This document shows, one piece after another, positions 29,158-38,432 of a stretch of 64,000 nt of DNA (its first letter is position 1; every line of letters begins with the position of its first letter). Position numbers and translations under genes: made by a program. Origin of the DNA: Allomuricauda sp. NBRC 101325 (GTDB lineage Bacteria > Bacteroidota > Bacteroidia > Flavobacteriales > Flavobacteriaceae). The notes beneath the pieces were generated by a model. The model ran no database searches. It was not told where the DNA came from and saw only the letters and a program-made list of their open reading frames with translations. Where the stretch lies: NCBI RefSeq assembly GCF_030268205.1, contig NZ_BSQF01000001.1:354649-418648 (forward strand), read 5' to 3'.

Positions 29158-32100
29158 ATGGGCACAACCTCAACCTCTATTAAAACCTTTGGTTTTTTTA
29201 ACGGATGGATACCACTTTTAGCTATAATATTATTAGGAACTTCACTTTCCTACTCCCAAACCACGCTTTGGAGCGAGAATTTTAACAGTTATGCCAATGG
29301 TACTGAAAATGGCACCTCAAGCGGAGCATCTGCTAACAACTGGACAACAACCCTAACTGGAGCTGTTTGGGTGCAGGGCAATCGGATTGAAGCCAACAAC
29401 TTGGGTACAGAAGGTATTTGGCAAACCGACGCCATAAATATTTATGGATATAGTTCTGTTAATTTCAGCCTTGATGTGGCCACACAATCTGCCACCAACC
29501 AGTTCGAGGCTGGATCGGATTATTTTATCGGCGAATATAGGGTAGATGGTGGTTCTTGGATAGAGTTTGAAAATGCTTCTGGAGATTCCAGTCCATCAGA
29601 CCCATTGGATTCCTCTTACACCGTTAATCTTACATCCACAGGTAACACTTTGGAAATACGAATCCGTTTCTACAATACCGCAGGAAACGAATATTATTAC
29701 ATAGACAATATACTTGTTCAAGGTTCAACGGACCTTTGTAATGGAGAAGTTGATTTTGAGTTTTATGACAGCTCCCCTTCTGGAAGCACCACCGATAATA
29801 TTCCTACTGCTGGATATCTGGGATCGGGCACTATTTCAACCTTTAACGTTGGCACCCTTCAAAATCAGGAAGACCCAGGAGATACTGACAATTTTAGCAT
29901 CCGATACACTGGGTATATACAAATAGACACCCAAGGCTCATATACCTTTTACACCAATTCAGACGATGGCTCTAAATTGTATATTGATGGAACCGAAGTT
30001 GTAAACAATGATGGTGGGCATAGCCCACAAGAAAGATCGGGCAGTATTACCTTGACCACTGGTTTACATGATATTGCGGTTCTATACTTTGAAAATGGCG
30101 GCGGAGAATCTTTATCCGTCCAATATGAAGGCCCTTCCATTTCCAAACAAAATATTCCATTTTCAAAATTGTATTCCAACTGTAGTGTGGCAAGTGCCGA
30201 CCTTGATGGAGACGGCATTGATGACGTTACGGATGTGGACGACGACAATGATGGCATTCTGGATGTTGATGAATGTGGTGGCATGAGTGGAAACTTTGTA
30301 CAGACAGCGACCAATGTTCAAAATTTCAGCAATACTTCCAATGCGGAGGGAGATCCAGGCACCACCTATGCCTATAATCCAGTAAACACCTATCAAGGTT
30401 CTTCCATAATTTTATTTCAGTTTGCACAAGTTATTCCAATTGGAACCACGGTAAGCGTATTCTTAAGTGCAGACCCTGCCGTTGCTACTTCCGATATGCA
30501 AATTCAAAATTCAGGTGGGGGATGGATTGCCAGTGCAGGTGGAATACCTTCTGGCTCCATTACAGAAATCACCTTTACCGTTTCAAGCAGTAATTTCCAA
30601 TCCTTTAGGGTAGAGGCCTACCAGTTAGGAGCTCGTGTTCACGGTGCTAGTTATGGAGGTTCTGTAGACTGCACAATGGTAGACACCGATGGCGACGGGA
30701 TTCCTAATTATCAAGATTTGGATAGTGATGGCGATGGCATACCCGACAATGTAGAAGCCCAAACATCTTTAGGCTATGTTGCTTCTTCTGGAGTCGACGC
30801 AAATAACAACGGTTTAGATGATGCCTATGAAAGTACTGGCATTTCCCCTGTTGATACTGATGGGGACGGAACTCCAGATTTTATGGACACCGATAGTGAC
30901 AATGATGGCACCAACGATACAACGGAAGCAGCTCTAACCTTATCTGGCAGTGATAGTGATGGGGACGGATTGGATAATACTACGGATACCTCCACAGGAT
31001 ATTCCGACCCTGGAGGAACCATAGACAACCCGTTGAACACAAACGGTAGCTCTTTAATGCTACCTGATTCCGACGGTGATGCAAATTCAGGAGGCGACCT
31101 CGATTTTAGGGATAACACTGTGGACGATAATGATCCACCATCGATTACCGCCACGGGCGATCAAGTTTTTTGCCCTGGTTCCACGATTGCAATTGCGGAA
31201 AGTGTTTCCATAACCGATGCTGACAGCAGCACCATGGATGCGGTTTATATCCAAATTTCTTCGAATTATGATGTATCGGGCGATCTATTGAGTTTAACAG
31301 GAACCCATCCGAATATCACAGCAAGTTGGGATACTTCAGAAGGAAAACTAACACTAACTGGCCCTGCCACCTTGGCCGAATTCGAAGCTGCCATCGCTGC
31401 GGTTGAATTTCAAACCACAGCAACGGTATCGTCAGGAGATACACGAACTTTCTCCATCGTATTGAACGAAGCCAATTATTTGGAGTCAACGGGACACTAC
31501 TATGAATATGTACCCGCATTGGGAATTACATGGACCTCAGCAAAAGCTGCAGCAGAACTTAGAACATTTTACGGACTTCAAGGATATTTGGCCACTATTT
31601 CCATTCAAGATGAATCTGACCTATTGGGTTCACAAGCACCTGGTGCTGGCTGGATCGGGGCAAGTGATGCCGCTACTGAAGGAGATTGGTACTGGGTAAC
31701 AGGGCCAGAAGCGGGAACTTTGTTTTGGCAAGGTAACGCAGGAGGTACCGCTTACGCCTATGAATTTTGGAATTCTGGAGAACCTAACCAATCAGGCGAT
31801 GAAGACTATGCTCATATTACGGCACCAGGAGTTGGTCTGCCCGGTTCATGGAACGATCTTTCCAATACGGGAGCTGCAAGTGGCGATTATCAACCTAAAG
31901 GATATTTGGTAGAATATGGTGGAATGCCCGGAGACCCACCTTATCCCAACTTGGCGGCGACCACCAATATTACCGTTGACAACATTGCCCCAACTGCAAG
32001 TGCTCCAGCACCTATAACCATATATTGTTCTGATGATATTCCAGCAGCTGATGTAACTGTGGTTACGGATGAAGCTGATAATTGTGATGCTGATCCAACA

Positions 32101-32568
32101 GTGACTTTTATAAGTGATGTGAGCGATGGAGGTTCAAACCCAGAAACTATTACCAGAACTTATAGGATCACGGACGATTCGGGAAATACATATGATGTGG
32201 AACAAACCATTACCGTTAACCCATATACAATTTCTTCCCAACCTGTAGATCAAACTGTTATTGTTGGAAATAATGGAGCTTTTACGGTAACCGCATCCAA
32301 CGTGGACACCTATCAATGGGAAGTGAGTACCGATGGGGGTAGCAACTTTGCCACAATCGTTGACGGAGGGGAATATTCGGGAACCCAAACAGCAAGTTTG
32401 AGCATTGTACAACCGGACACCAATAAAAATGGATATGTTTTCCGTGTTTTGGTTTCCAATAGTTCAGGCAGTTGTACAGCTTTAACCTCAAACCAAGTAA
32501 TCTTGACAGTAAAATCGGGGCGGGTAATTACCAATCGAGGCATTACCTATAGAGTCAACCAAAATTAA
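29158..32568 (+). CDS. Large secreted multidomain protein: PA14, thrombospondin type 3 repeats, C-type lectin, Ig-like C-terminus
   Basis: 1136 residues from the ATG at 29158, which is preceded by AAGGA and starts a signal peptide ending GTSLSYSQ (an upstream TTG frame opens at 29083). Domains by eye: an N-terminal beta-sandwich (about 30-195); PA14 at about 198-331 ([20 protein letters not shown]); calcium-type thrombospondin 3 repeats at about 346-376 and 508-650 ([20 protein letters not shown]); a C-type lectin-like domain at about 777-920 ([20 protein letters not shown]); a HYR-like domain at about 940-1020; an Ig-like domain at about 1023-1119; and a 17-residue tail with [14 protein letters not shown]. 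Sugar or surface binding is likely. It lacks a recognisable type A or type B type IX secretion CTD. The C-terminal module is shared with the next gene. Confidence 0.85.
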   Translation: MGTTSTSIKTFGFFNGWIPLLAIILLGTSLSYSQTTLWSENFNSYANGTENGTSSGASANNWTTTLTGAVWVQGNRIEANNLGTEGIWQTDAINIYGYSSVNFSLDVATQSATNQFEAGSDYFIGEYRVDGGSWIEFENASGDSSPSDPLDSSYTVNLTSTGNTLEIRIRFYNTAGNEYYYIDNILVQGSTDLCNGEVDFEFYDSSPSGSTTDNIPTAGYLGSGTISTFNVGTLQNQEDPGDTDNFSIRYTGYIQIDTQGSYTFYTNSDDGSKLYIDGTEVVNNDGGHSPQERSGSITLTTGLHDIAVLYFENGGGESLSVQYEGPSISKQNIPFSKLYSNCSVASADLDGDGIDDVTDVDDDNDGILDVDECGGMSGNFVQTATNVQNFSNTSNAEGDPGTTYAYNPVNTYQGSSIILFQFAQVIPIGTTVSVFLSADPAVATSDMQIQNSGGGWIASAGGIPSGSITEITFTVSSSNFQSFRVEAYQLGARVHGASYGGSVDCTMVDTDGDGIPNYQDLDSDGDGIPDNVEAQTSLGYVASSGVDANNNGLDDAYESTGISPVDTDGDGTPDFMDTDSDNDGTNDTTEAALTLSGSDSDGDGLDNTTDTSTGYSDPGGTIDNPLNTNGSSLMLPDSDGDANSGGDLDFRDNTVDDNDPPSITATGDQVFCPGSTIAIAESVSITDADSSTMDAVYIQISSNYDVSGDLLSLTGTHPNITASWDTSEGKLTLTGPATLAEFEAAIAAVEFQTTATVSSGDTRTFSIVLNEANYLESTGHYYEYVPALGITWTSAKAAAELRTFYGLQGYLATISIQDESDLLGSQAPGAGWIGASDAATEGDWYWVTGPEAGTLFWQGNAGGTAYAYEFWNSGEPNQSGDEDYAHITAPGVGLPGSWNDLSNTGAASGDYQPKGYLVEYGGMPGDPPYPNLAATTNITVDNIAPTASAPAPITIYCSDDIPAADVTVVTDEADNCDADPTVTFISDVSDGGSNPETITRTYRITDDSGNTYDVEQTITVNPYTISSQPVDQTVIVGNNGAFTVTASNVDTYQWEVSTDGGSNFATIVDGGEYSGTQTASLSIVQPDTNKNGYVFRVLVSNSSGSCTALTSNQVILTVKSGRVITNRGITYRVNQN

Positions 32569-32577
32569 AACCATAGA

Positions 32578-32619
32578 CCAACAATTTAGTGGAGATCTCC
32601 TTCCAAAATTGACTGTTGG
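32578..32619 (+). terminator. Probable terminator after the large secreted protein gene
   Basis: CCAACA pairs with TGTTGG and the adjoining AATTT with AAATT across a small bulge; an internal palindrome GGAGATCTCC forms the top of the structure. A run of six T follows at 32628-32633. It starts 10 nt after the stop codon. Confidence 0.55.
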
Positions 32620-32657
32620 GCAAACAATTTTTTAGAAGAAAAACCGTTTCTATCTAG

Positions 32658-32704
32658 CTAGAGGTCTATATTTTTTTGAACGGACTTACCCCGTCAACCT
32701 CTAG
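32658..32704 (+). promoter_or_regulatory. Inverted repeat in the leader of the second secreted protein gene
   Basis: CTAGAGGT at 32658-32665 pairs perfectly with ACCTCTAG at 32697-32704. The 31-nt loop holds a smaller possible stem, ACGG with CCGT, around ACTTACC. The right arm ends 8 nt before the ATG, so folding could hide the start. No known riboswitch is recognised. Confidence 0.45.
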
Positions 32705-32712
32705 GTTAGCAT

Positions 32713-33888
32713 ATGAAGAATTTTTCCTTAGGAGCCATACGATTTCTGATTTTCATCACCATTTTTGTTTTTGCTTGTAAAACAGTAAGTGCACAAACTT
32801 TGGGTGATTATCGATCTATTGCATCGGGCAACTGGACCAGTACGTCCATTTGGCAAGTTTATAATGGTACAAGTTGGATTTCCGCGACCAATTACCCAGG
32901 GCAATTGGCAGGAACCAATGATGTTTATATTCAAGGTGGTTACAGCGTGACCTTAACCTCCAATATTCCGAATACGTTGAATTCCCTAACCGTAGGTGAT
33001 GGAACAGGGGCTACCGATAATTTTTATATCGGAAACACCTCTAGCCTGCAAACCGAATTAGTGACCATTGAAAATGGCGGTTGGGTCGAATGGACAGCAA
33101 ATAAGGACTTTTCCCTTCCTTCTGGGGCAGCGTTTGTCGTTAATTCTGGAGGTACACTCGCCACCGACAACCCATGTAGCGCCTCAAAGCGATTAATTAT
33201 CGGGAGCACTACCTATTCAACATGTAATGGTAATGGGAGTGGGATTTACAGCTTTCAAGACATAAACGATTCAGGTGGAACCATTGCGGTAACCCCAAGT
33301 TCGAACGGCCCAATTTGTGAAGGAGAAACCTTGAACTTATATAGCAATCCTTCAGGTGCCGGTGCCTCAAGTGCAACTTATAGTTGGTCAGCCACTGGAC
33401 CATCTGGATATAGTTATAGTTCCACGAGTGAAAATCCTGTAATCAATGGCTTAACTGCGGGTTCTTATACTTACACGGTGACTATTTCCGATGGTACCAT
33501 CAACAATACCAAAAGTGTGGGTGTGACCGTTAATGCAGCTCCTTCGATAGTATTGCAGCCGCAAGACCAAGAAACTTTTAAAGGCTCAAATGTCACTTTT
33601 TCCATCACTTCATTGAATGCGGATACTTTTCAATGGCAGGTAAGCACGGATAATGGAGCCAATTATGCCAATATATCTGATGGAAGTGCCTATTCGGGAA
33701 CCCAAACAGAAAACCTGACCATTATCGCACCTGACATGAACAAAAATGGGTATCTATTCCGAGTTTTGGTGTCCAATGTTGGGTCATCTTGCAACACTCC
33801 AGTTACCTCTGATGCAGCTACTTTAACAGTTAAGTCGGGTAGTGTAGTTACCAACCGAGGTGTTACCTATCGTGTGAACAAAAACTAG
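32713..33888 (+). CDS. Secreted protein with Ig-like domain and the same C-terminal tail as its neighbour
   Basis: 391 residues with a signal peptide ending CKTVSAQ. The mature N-terminus (GDYRSIASGNWTSTSIWQVY) is a beta-rich opening common in secreted Bacteroidota proteins, with repeated strands to about 170. A PKD/Ig-like domain spans about 195-272 (PICEGETLNLYSNPSGAG). A second Ig-like domain at about 275-375 is clearly homologous to the end of the upstream protein: FQWQVSTDNGANYANISDGS, YSGTQTENLTI, NKNGYLFRVLVSN. It finishes with SGSVVTNRGVTYRVNKN. Likely exported to the cell surface or medium; function unknown. It is convergent with the acyl-CoA synthetase gene, with only 9 nt between the stops. 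Confidence 0.82.
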   Translation: MKNFSLGAIRFLIFITIFVFACKTVSAQTLGDYRSIASGNWTSTSIWQVYNGTSWISATNYPGQLAGTNDVYIQGGYSVTLTSNIPNTLNSLTVGDGTGATDNFYIGNTSSLQTELVTIENGGWVEWTANKDFSLPSGAAFVVNSGGTLATDNPCSASKRLIIGSTTYSTCNGNGSGIYSFQDINDSGGTIAVTPSSNGPICEGETLNLYSNPSGAGASSATYSWSATGPSGYSYSSTSENPVINGLTAGSYTYTVTISDGTINNTKSVGVTVNAAPSIVLQPQDQETFKGSNVTFSITSLNADTFQWQVSTDNGANYANISDGSAYSGTQTENLTIIAPDMNKNGYLFRVLVSNVGSSCNTPVTSDAATLTVKSGSVVTNRGVTYRVNKN

Positions 33889-33897
33889 AAGTAAATC

Positions 33898-35826
33898 CTA
33901 ATTGGATTGTTTCACTTTGTTCTCAAAGGAACCTACCATTTGGTCTTGGAACAACTTTTCAATTTCGGTTAATATTTCTGGATCATCAATTGTTGATGGC
34001 ACGGTAAATTCCTTTCCATCTGCAATGGCCCGTATTACCTTGCGCAATATTTTTCCAGATCTAGTTTTTGGCAATCGTTCGGCAATCAATACTTTTTTCA
34101 AGGAAGCCACTGGACCGATTTCTTTCCGAACGTCGGTTACCACTTCGGATTGCAATTGAAAACTCTCTATGCTTGCTCCTGCTTTTAAAACTGCAATGGC
34201 CAAGGGAATCTGACCTTTTAGGTCATCTTCGATACCTACCACACAGCATTCGGCAACATCGGGATGTTTGGCAACCACCTCTTCCATTTCAGCAGTGGAC
34301 AAACGGTGTCCTGCCACATTGATAATATCATCTACCCTACCCGTAATGAACACATAGCCATCATCATCGATATACCCCCCATCTCCAGAGAAATAATATC
34401 CATCAAATTTATTGAGGTATCCTTTTATGAAACGTTCTGTATCTCCCCATAAATTGGGCAATGTTCCTGGGGGCAAAGGCAATTTTACAGTCACATAGCC
34501 TTCCTCTCCTCTTTCAGCTTCACTTCCATCTTCCCGCAAAATTTGCACATCGTACCCACAAACAGCTTGGGTTGCAGAGCCTGGTCTTACCTCAAAATGC
34601 TCATTGAAGCCCATCATGTTCGCGACAATGGGCCATCCTGTTTCGGTTTGCCACCAATGATCGATAACGGGAACATTTAATTTATCTCCTGCCCAATTCA
34701 AAGTGGAAACATCACAGCGTTCTCCTGCCAAGAACAAATACCGCAATCGACTCATGTCAAACTGTTTGATGAATTCCCCTTCGGGATCCTCTTTTTTGAT
34801 GGCCCTGATTGCTGTTGGGGCGGTAAACATGACATCTACTTCATGATCGCTGATCACTCGCCAAAAGGTGGAGGCATCTGGAGTGCGAACAGGTTTTCCT
34901 TCGAACAAAACTGTGGTGCAACCATAAATCAAAGGAGCATACACAATATAACTATGGCCTACCACCCATCCTACATCGCTGGCTGCCCAGAATACCTCTC
35001 TTGGGTTGACACCATACACATGTTTCATGCTGTAATGCATGGCTACGGCATGTCCGCCATTGTCACGAATAATCCCTTTAGGTTTTCCCGTGGTACCCGA
35101 TGTGTACAAAATATATAAGGGGTCGGTGGCATCAACCTCGATGCAACGAACAGGATCGGCAATCTTCATTAAAGTTGCATAGTCGATGTCATTTTCTTGA
35201 TCGGGACGAACAGCCCCCATCCTACGGTTATAGACGATCACGTGGTCTGGTTTATGGGATGCTTTGGCAATGGCTTCGTCCACCATGGGTTTATAAGGAA
35301 TAATTCGATCCACTTCAATTCCCGAGGTGGCCGTAATGATCAATTTGGGTTTGGCATCATCAATACGAATGGCCAATTCTTGTGGGGCAAAACCACCAAA
35401 AACAACAGAGTGTACAGCTCCCAAACGGGCACAGGCCAACATGGAAACCACGGCTTGGGGTATCATGGGCATATATATAATGACCGTATCGCCCTTTTCA
35501 ACCCCCAACCGTTTCATTCCACCTGCCAATCGGCTTACGCGATCTCGCAGTTCCAGATAGGTGTATTTTTCAATGGATTGGGTAACTGGTGAATCGTAAA
35601 TCAATGCAATCTCATCTCCCCGACCATTTTCTATATGTACATCGAGTGCCAAATAGCATGTATTCAGTTTACCTCCTTTAAACCAGCGGTAAAATCCATT
35701 TTGATCTTTGGTAAGAGCTCGTTGTGGCTTTTGAAACCAACTAATGTTCGAAGCTTGGTCCATCCAAAAGTTCTCTGGATCTTTGATGGACCGCTTAAAT
35801 TCCTGCGCGTAATTAACCTCCGCCAT
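33898..35826 (-). CDS. prpE: Acetyl-CoA/propionyl-CoA synthetase (AMP-forming)
   Basis: An AMP-forming acyl-CoA synthetase that activates short-chain acids to their CoA esters. 642 residues. The N-terminal ACAS_N segment (YAQEFKRSIKDPENFWMDQA) is followed by the P-loop-like adenylation motif ILYTSGTTGKPKGIIRDN near residue 245, the later core motif YYFSGDGGYIDDDGYVFITG, and the C-terminal acetylatable lysine motif PKTRSGKILRKVI. The segment RDNGGHAVAMHYSMKHVYGV is closer to propionyl-CoA synthetases (PrpE) than to typical Acs, so propionate is at least as likely as acetate. It is a single gene with a 218-nt divergent region toward the cyclase gene. Confidence 0.88.
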   Translation of the reverse strand: MAEVNYAQEFKRSIKDPENFWMDQASNISWFQKPQRALTKDQNGFYRWFKGGKLNTCYLALDVHIENGRGDEIALIYDSPVTQSIEKYTYLELRDRVSRLAGGMKRLGVEKGDTVIIYMPMIPQAVVSMLACARLGAVHSVVFGGFAPQELAIRIDDAKPKLIITATSGIEVDRIIPYKPMVDEAIAKASHKPDHVIVYNRRMGAVRPDQENDIDYATLMKIADPVRCIEVDATDPLYILYTSGTTGKPKGIIRDNGGHAVAMHYSMKHVYGVNPREVFWAASDVGWVVGHSYIVYAPLIYGCTTVLFEGKPVRTPDASTFWRVISDHEVDVMFTAPTAIRAIKKEDPEGEFIKQFDMSRLRYLFLAGERCDVSTLNWAGDKLNVPVIDHWWQTETGWPIVANMMGFNEHFEVRPGSATQAVCGYDVQILREDGSEAERGEEGYVTVKLPLPPGTLPNLWGDTERFIKGYLNKFDGYYFSGDGGYIDDDGYVFITGRVDDIINVAGHRLSTAEMEEVVAKHPDVAECCVVGIEDDLKGQIPLAIAVLKAGASIESFQLQSEVVTDVRKEIGPVASLKKVLIAERLPKTRSGKILRKVIRAIADGKEFTVPSTIDDPEILTEIEKLFQDQMVGSFENKVKQSN

Positions 35827-36044
35827 CGTTCTTTAGTTTGAATAGTATTTTATGTGCTTGTTTGTTTGCCGTTGCAACCACTATTTCAAATCATTGAAAA
35901 TGAAACTTTTGAAACTGCAACTGCACTAAATTACTATTTTAAGCCCCTGTTCTCTTCATAAATATCGCTAAATTGATATATCTAATTTTTGATTTATGCC
36001 TTCGTAAACTTCTGCACCTCAACAAAATCAATTTACTTTACAGC

Positions 36045-37148
36045 ATGCGTCTGTTTAAAAACCCCAAGACTAAATACTTTGTAAAGCGGATTTTACCCTT
36101 TGGGGTTATTTGGCTGGTTTTGAGCTGGTTTATCTTGCTTATCGAATCCATGGCCAATGAGTACGAAAACCATAGGCCCGACACCGACATTACTGTTACT
36201 TGGACTGTATTTTTGTTTGCTTCCATTGCTGTATTTCTTGTAGGTATTACCATGGGAGCCGTGGAGGTGCTTTGGTTGGGCAAGCGTTTTAAATCGAAAA
36301 ATTTCAGTATAAAAATCCTTTACAAAATGGGATTTTACCTGCTGTTCATATTGGTAATCAACCTTATTACCTATCCCATTGCTGCAAGTATTGAATTAGG
36401 TGTTTCTGTTTTAAATGAAGGTGTCTGGGAAAAGTTCTCCCATTATATTGTGAGCCTTACCTTTTTGAGCACGATGGTTTCCTTAGCTTTTAGCATTTTT
36501 GTTTCGTTATTGTATTCGGGTTTTAGCGAACATTTGGGACATAACGTGCTCCTCAATTTCTTTTGGGGCAAATACCATCAACCTAAAGAGGAGTCACGTG
36601 TATTTATGTTTTTGGATATGCAATCTTCCACTTCACTTGCAGAGCAGTTAGGTCACACGGTTTATTTTCGATTTTTAAGTGACTATTACAACCAATTGTC
36701 CAATGCCATTATTAAATATGAAGGAGAGGTATACCAATACGTTGGGGACGAAATTGTAATCACTTGGAAAAAGGAGGATGGTCTGAACCACGAAAATTGT
36801 ATTCGTTGTTTTTATGCCATGAAGCAAAGCTTGGAGAAAAACACTGCCTACTTTGAAAAAACTTATGGCGATCAACCCTCATTTAGAGCTGGATTGCATT
36901 TGGGTGAAGTGACCACTGGCGAAATTGGTGCTTTAAAAAAAGAGATTTTCTTTACGGGCGATGTGTTGAACGTTACCGCCCGCATTCAAAAACTGTGCAA
37001 AAAATTTAACGAAGAGCTGATCGTTTCAGAAGATCTGGTCAACCAATTGACCAAAACAAAGGACATTTCATTTACTTCATTGGGCACTATGGATATTGAA
37101 GGTAGAGAAGCTGACATCGCACTTTTTGTTCCTACCATTTCCGGTTGA
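36045..37148 (+). CDS. Membrane-anchored class III adenylate/guanylate cyclase
   Basis: 367 residues. Four hydrophobic segments occupy residues about 15-165. The C-terminal cyclase homology domain begins near residue 185 with RVFMFLDMQSSTSLAEQLGH, where Asp191 is the first metal ligand, and the second is Asp235 in YQYVGDEIVITWK. The segment RAGLHLGEVTTGEIGALK and then FTGDVLNVTARIQKL completes the catalytic core, so the enzyme looks active. The product (cAMP or cGMP) cannot be fixed from sequence alone. The frame opens at a TTG at 35973, but the ATG at 36045 gives a normal cytoplasmic N-terminus. It is monocistronic and convergent with the DUF6588 gene. Confidence 0.85.
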   Translation: MRLFKNPKTKYFVKRILPFGVIWLVLSWFILLIESMANEYENHRPDTDITVTWTVFLFASIAVFLVGITMGAVEVLWLGKRFKSKNFSIKILYKMGFYLLFILVINLITYPIAASIELGVSVLNEGVWEKFSHYIVSLTFLSTMVSLAFSIFVSLLYSGFSEHLGHNVLLNFFWGKYHQPKEESRVFMFLDMQSSTSLAEQLGHTVYFRFLSDYYNQLSNAIIKYEGEVYQYVGDEIVITWKKEDGLNHENCIRCFYAMKQSLEKNTAYFEKTYGDQPSFRAGLHLGEVTTGEIGALKKEIFFTGDVLNVTARIQKLCKKFNEELIVSEDLVNQLTKTKDISFTSLGTMDIEGREADIALFVPTISG

Positions 37149-37155
37149 CCTTTGG

Positions 37156-38214
37156 TTAATTGCTTTTTCCTCCGTTCAGCATAAAGTTCAAGCCCAAAGA
37201 AAGGTTGTTATACCCTTGTAGTGTATAATCCAGATTAATACTGAACCAATTGATATTGACCTTACCGCCCAAAGAACCTCTAAACCCGGAAATTTCCGTT
37301 TGCACATCGAAGGGATCCACAAACTCTAGGGTATTGTTCTCGGTTTCTATCACATACCTCCCCTTTAATTCGTAGTTGGATTTTCCTGTGATGTACCCAA
37401 TACTTCCGTAGAGGTTCCAAACTGGATTTTTGGTGGAAATCAGAGTTTCGAACAAAAAGGTATTTAAATAACCATCCACATGCTGGTCGCTACCTGTTAT
37501 AAATCCATTGGCTTGAAAATCGTATTTGGCATCCAATCGGGTAAAGGCCCCAAAGAGCGAAATTGCGACAGGTAAGGATTTCCCTCCTTCAAAATGTTCG
37601 GTAATTTGATTTTTCAACCCAAAACCGACCACTCCAAACGCAGCATCATCAATATTCAATTTTGGAAAGTACCTAAAACTGGCTTCAAAATGCATGGGCA
37701 AACCAACACTTCCTTGCAATAAGGGAGCAGGCAACCAGTTGGTGGAAAGCAGTCCAATGCCCGTAGGTGCATCAAACTGATATTCCTCACCCTCGACCGT
37801 GGCCACAAATGTGACATTGGAATTGGTACTACCTAAAATAGTTGGAATTTTAACTTGGTTCCCACCACCCAACACAGACAAGTTTTCGTAATCCCCAATA
37901 TTGATGGTTCGGGATAATTTGTCATTAGGAATAAATGAACCATTGGTTACCAGGGATAATTGTACTTGCCATTCATTGAGCACTTGGGCATCATTGTTCC
38001 AGCCACCCGTTAACGCATACATCAACCCTTCATTCAAAGGCTCCAAATAAATAGAGGTTAAACTTTCAGCATACTCAACCCCCAACACCAAATAATCCTT
38101 GAAATTGAAATCTTGAGCATGTATGGGAGAGCCTAACAAGACAAATAAAAACAAACAGACCTTTTTGATGGAACTGGGCCATTTAATCGATTGAATTATG
38201 CTATGATACCCCAT
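37156..38214 (-). CDS. DUF6588-type outer-membrane protein
   Basis: 352 residues with an N-terminal signal (hydrophobic segment ending LLGSPIHAQ). The mature protein is rich in amphipathic beta strands (NWFSINLDYTLQGYNNLSLG at the end) and has the opening FNFKDYLVLGVEYAESLTSI typical of DUF6588 family proteins, which are predicted outer-membrane barrels of Bacteroidota. The C-terminal residues are polar, without an aromatic terminal residue. Its role is unknown. It converges on the cyclase gene, with 7 nt between the stops. Confidence 0.7.
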   Translation of the reverse strand: MGYHSIIQSIKWPSSIKKVCLFLFVLLGSPIHAQDFNFKDYLVLGVEYAESLTSIYLEPLNEGLMYALTGGWNNDAQVLNEWQVQLSLVTNGSFIPNDKLSRTINIGDYENLSVLGGGNQVKIPTILGSTNSNVTFVATVEGEEYQFDAPTGIGLLSTNWLPAPLLQGSVGLPMHFEASFRYFPKLNIDDAAFGVVGFGLKNQITEHFEGGKSLPVAISLFGAFTRLDAKYDFQANGFITGSDQHVDGYLNTFLFETLISTKNPVWNLYGSIGYITGKSNYELKGRYVIETENNTLEFVDPFDVQTEISGFRGSLGGKVNINWFSINLDYTLQGYNNLSLGLNFMLNGGKSN

Positions 38215-38385
38215 AACTATAAGAGATTGATTAGTACCTATTAAAGGTATTTAATTTTTGGCTTTTTAGGACACCAAATCAAGGCTTAATTCAATCATTT
38301 TAAAATGATTACCGAATTGCGTACAACTTAAATTTAAGTTTTAGAATAATTCAGAATACTGTTGGAGTGAGTACAAATAAACAAA

Positions 38386-38410
38386 CCCCCTTAAAATATA
38401 TTTAAGAGGG
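38386..38410 (-). terminator. Terminator after the molybdenum hydroxylase operon
   Basis: Minus-strand CCCTCTTAAA pairs with TTTAAGGGGG around a short AT loop, 23 nt past the stop of the large subunit gene, and is followed by TTTGTTTATTTG. The tail is only partly T-rich. Confidence 0.6.
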
Positions 38411-38432
38411 TCCCTGTTAAAAATTTTAATGG

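Noticed and set aside
30193..31140. Repeated GATGG/GACGG-type units that at first look like a short tandem repeat or CRISPR-like array
   Set aside because: They encode Asp-rich thrombospondin type 3 calcium-binding repeats; units vary in length and sequence with no spacers.
32590..32599. Perfect palindrome GGAGATCTCC considered as an operator
   Set aside because: It sits at the top of the terminator-like stem after the large secreted protein gene, which explains it better.
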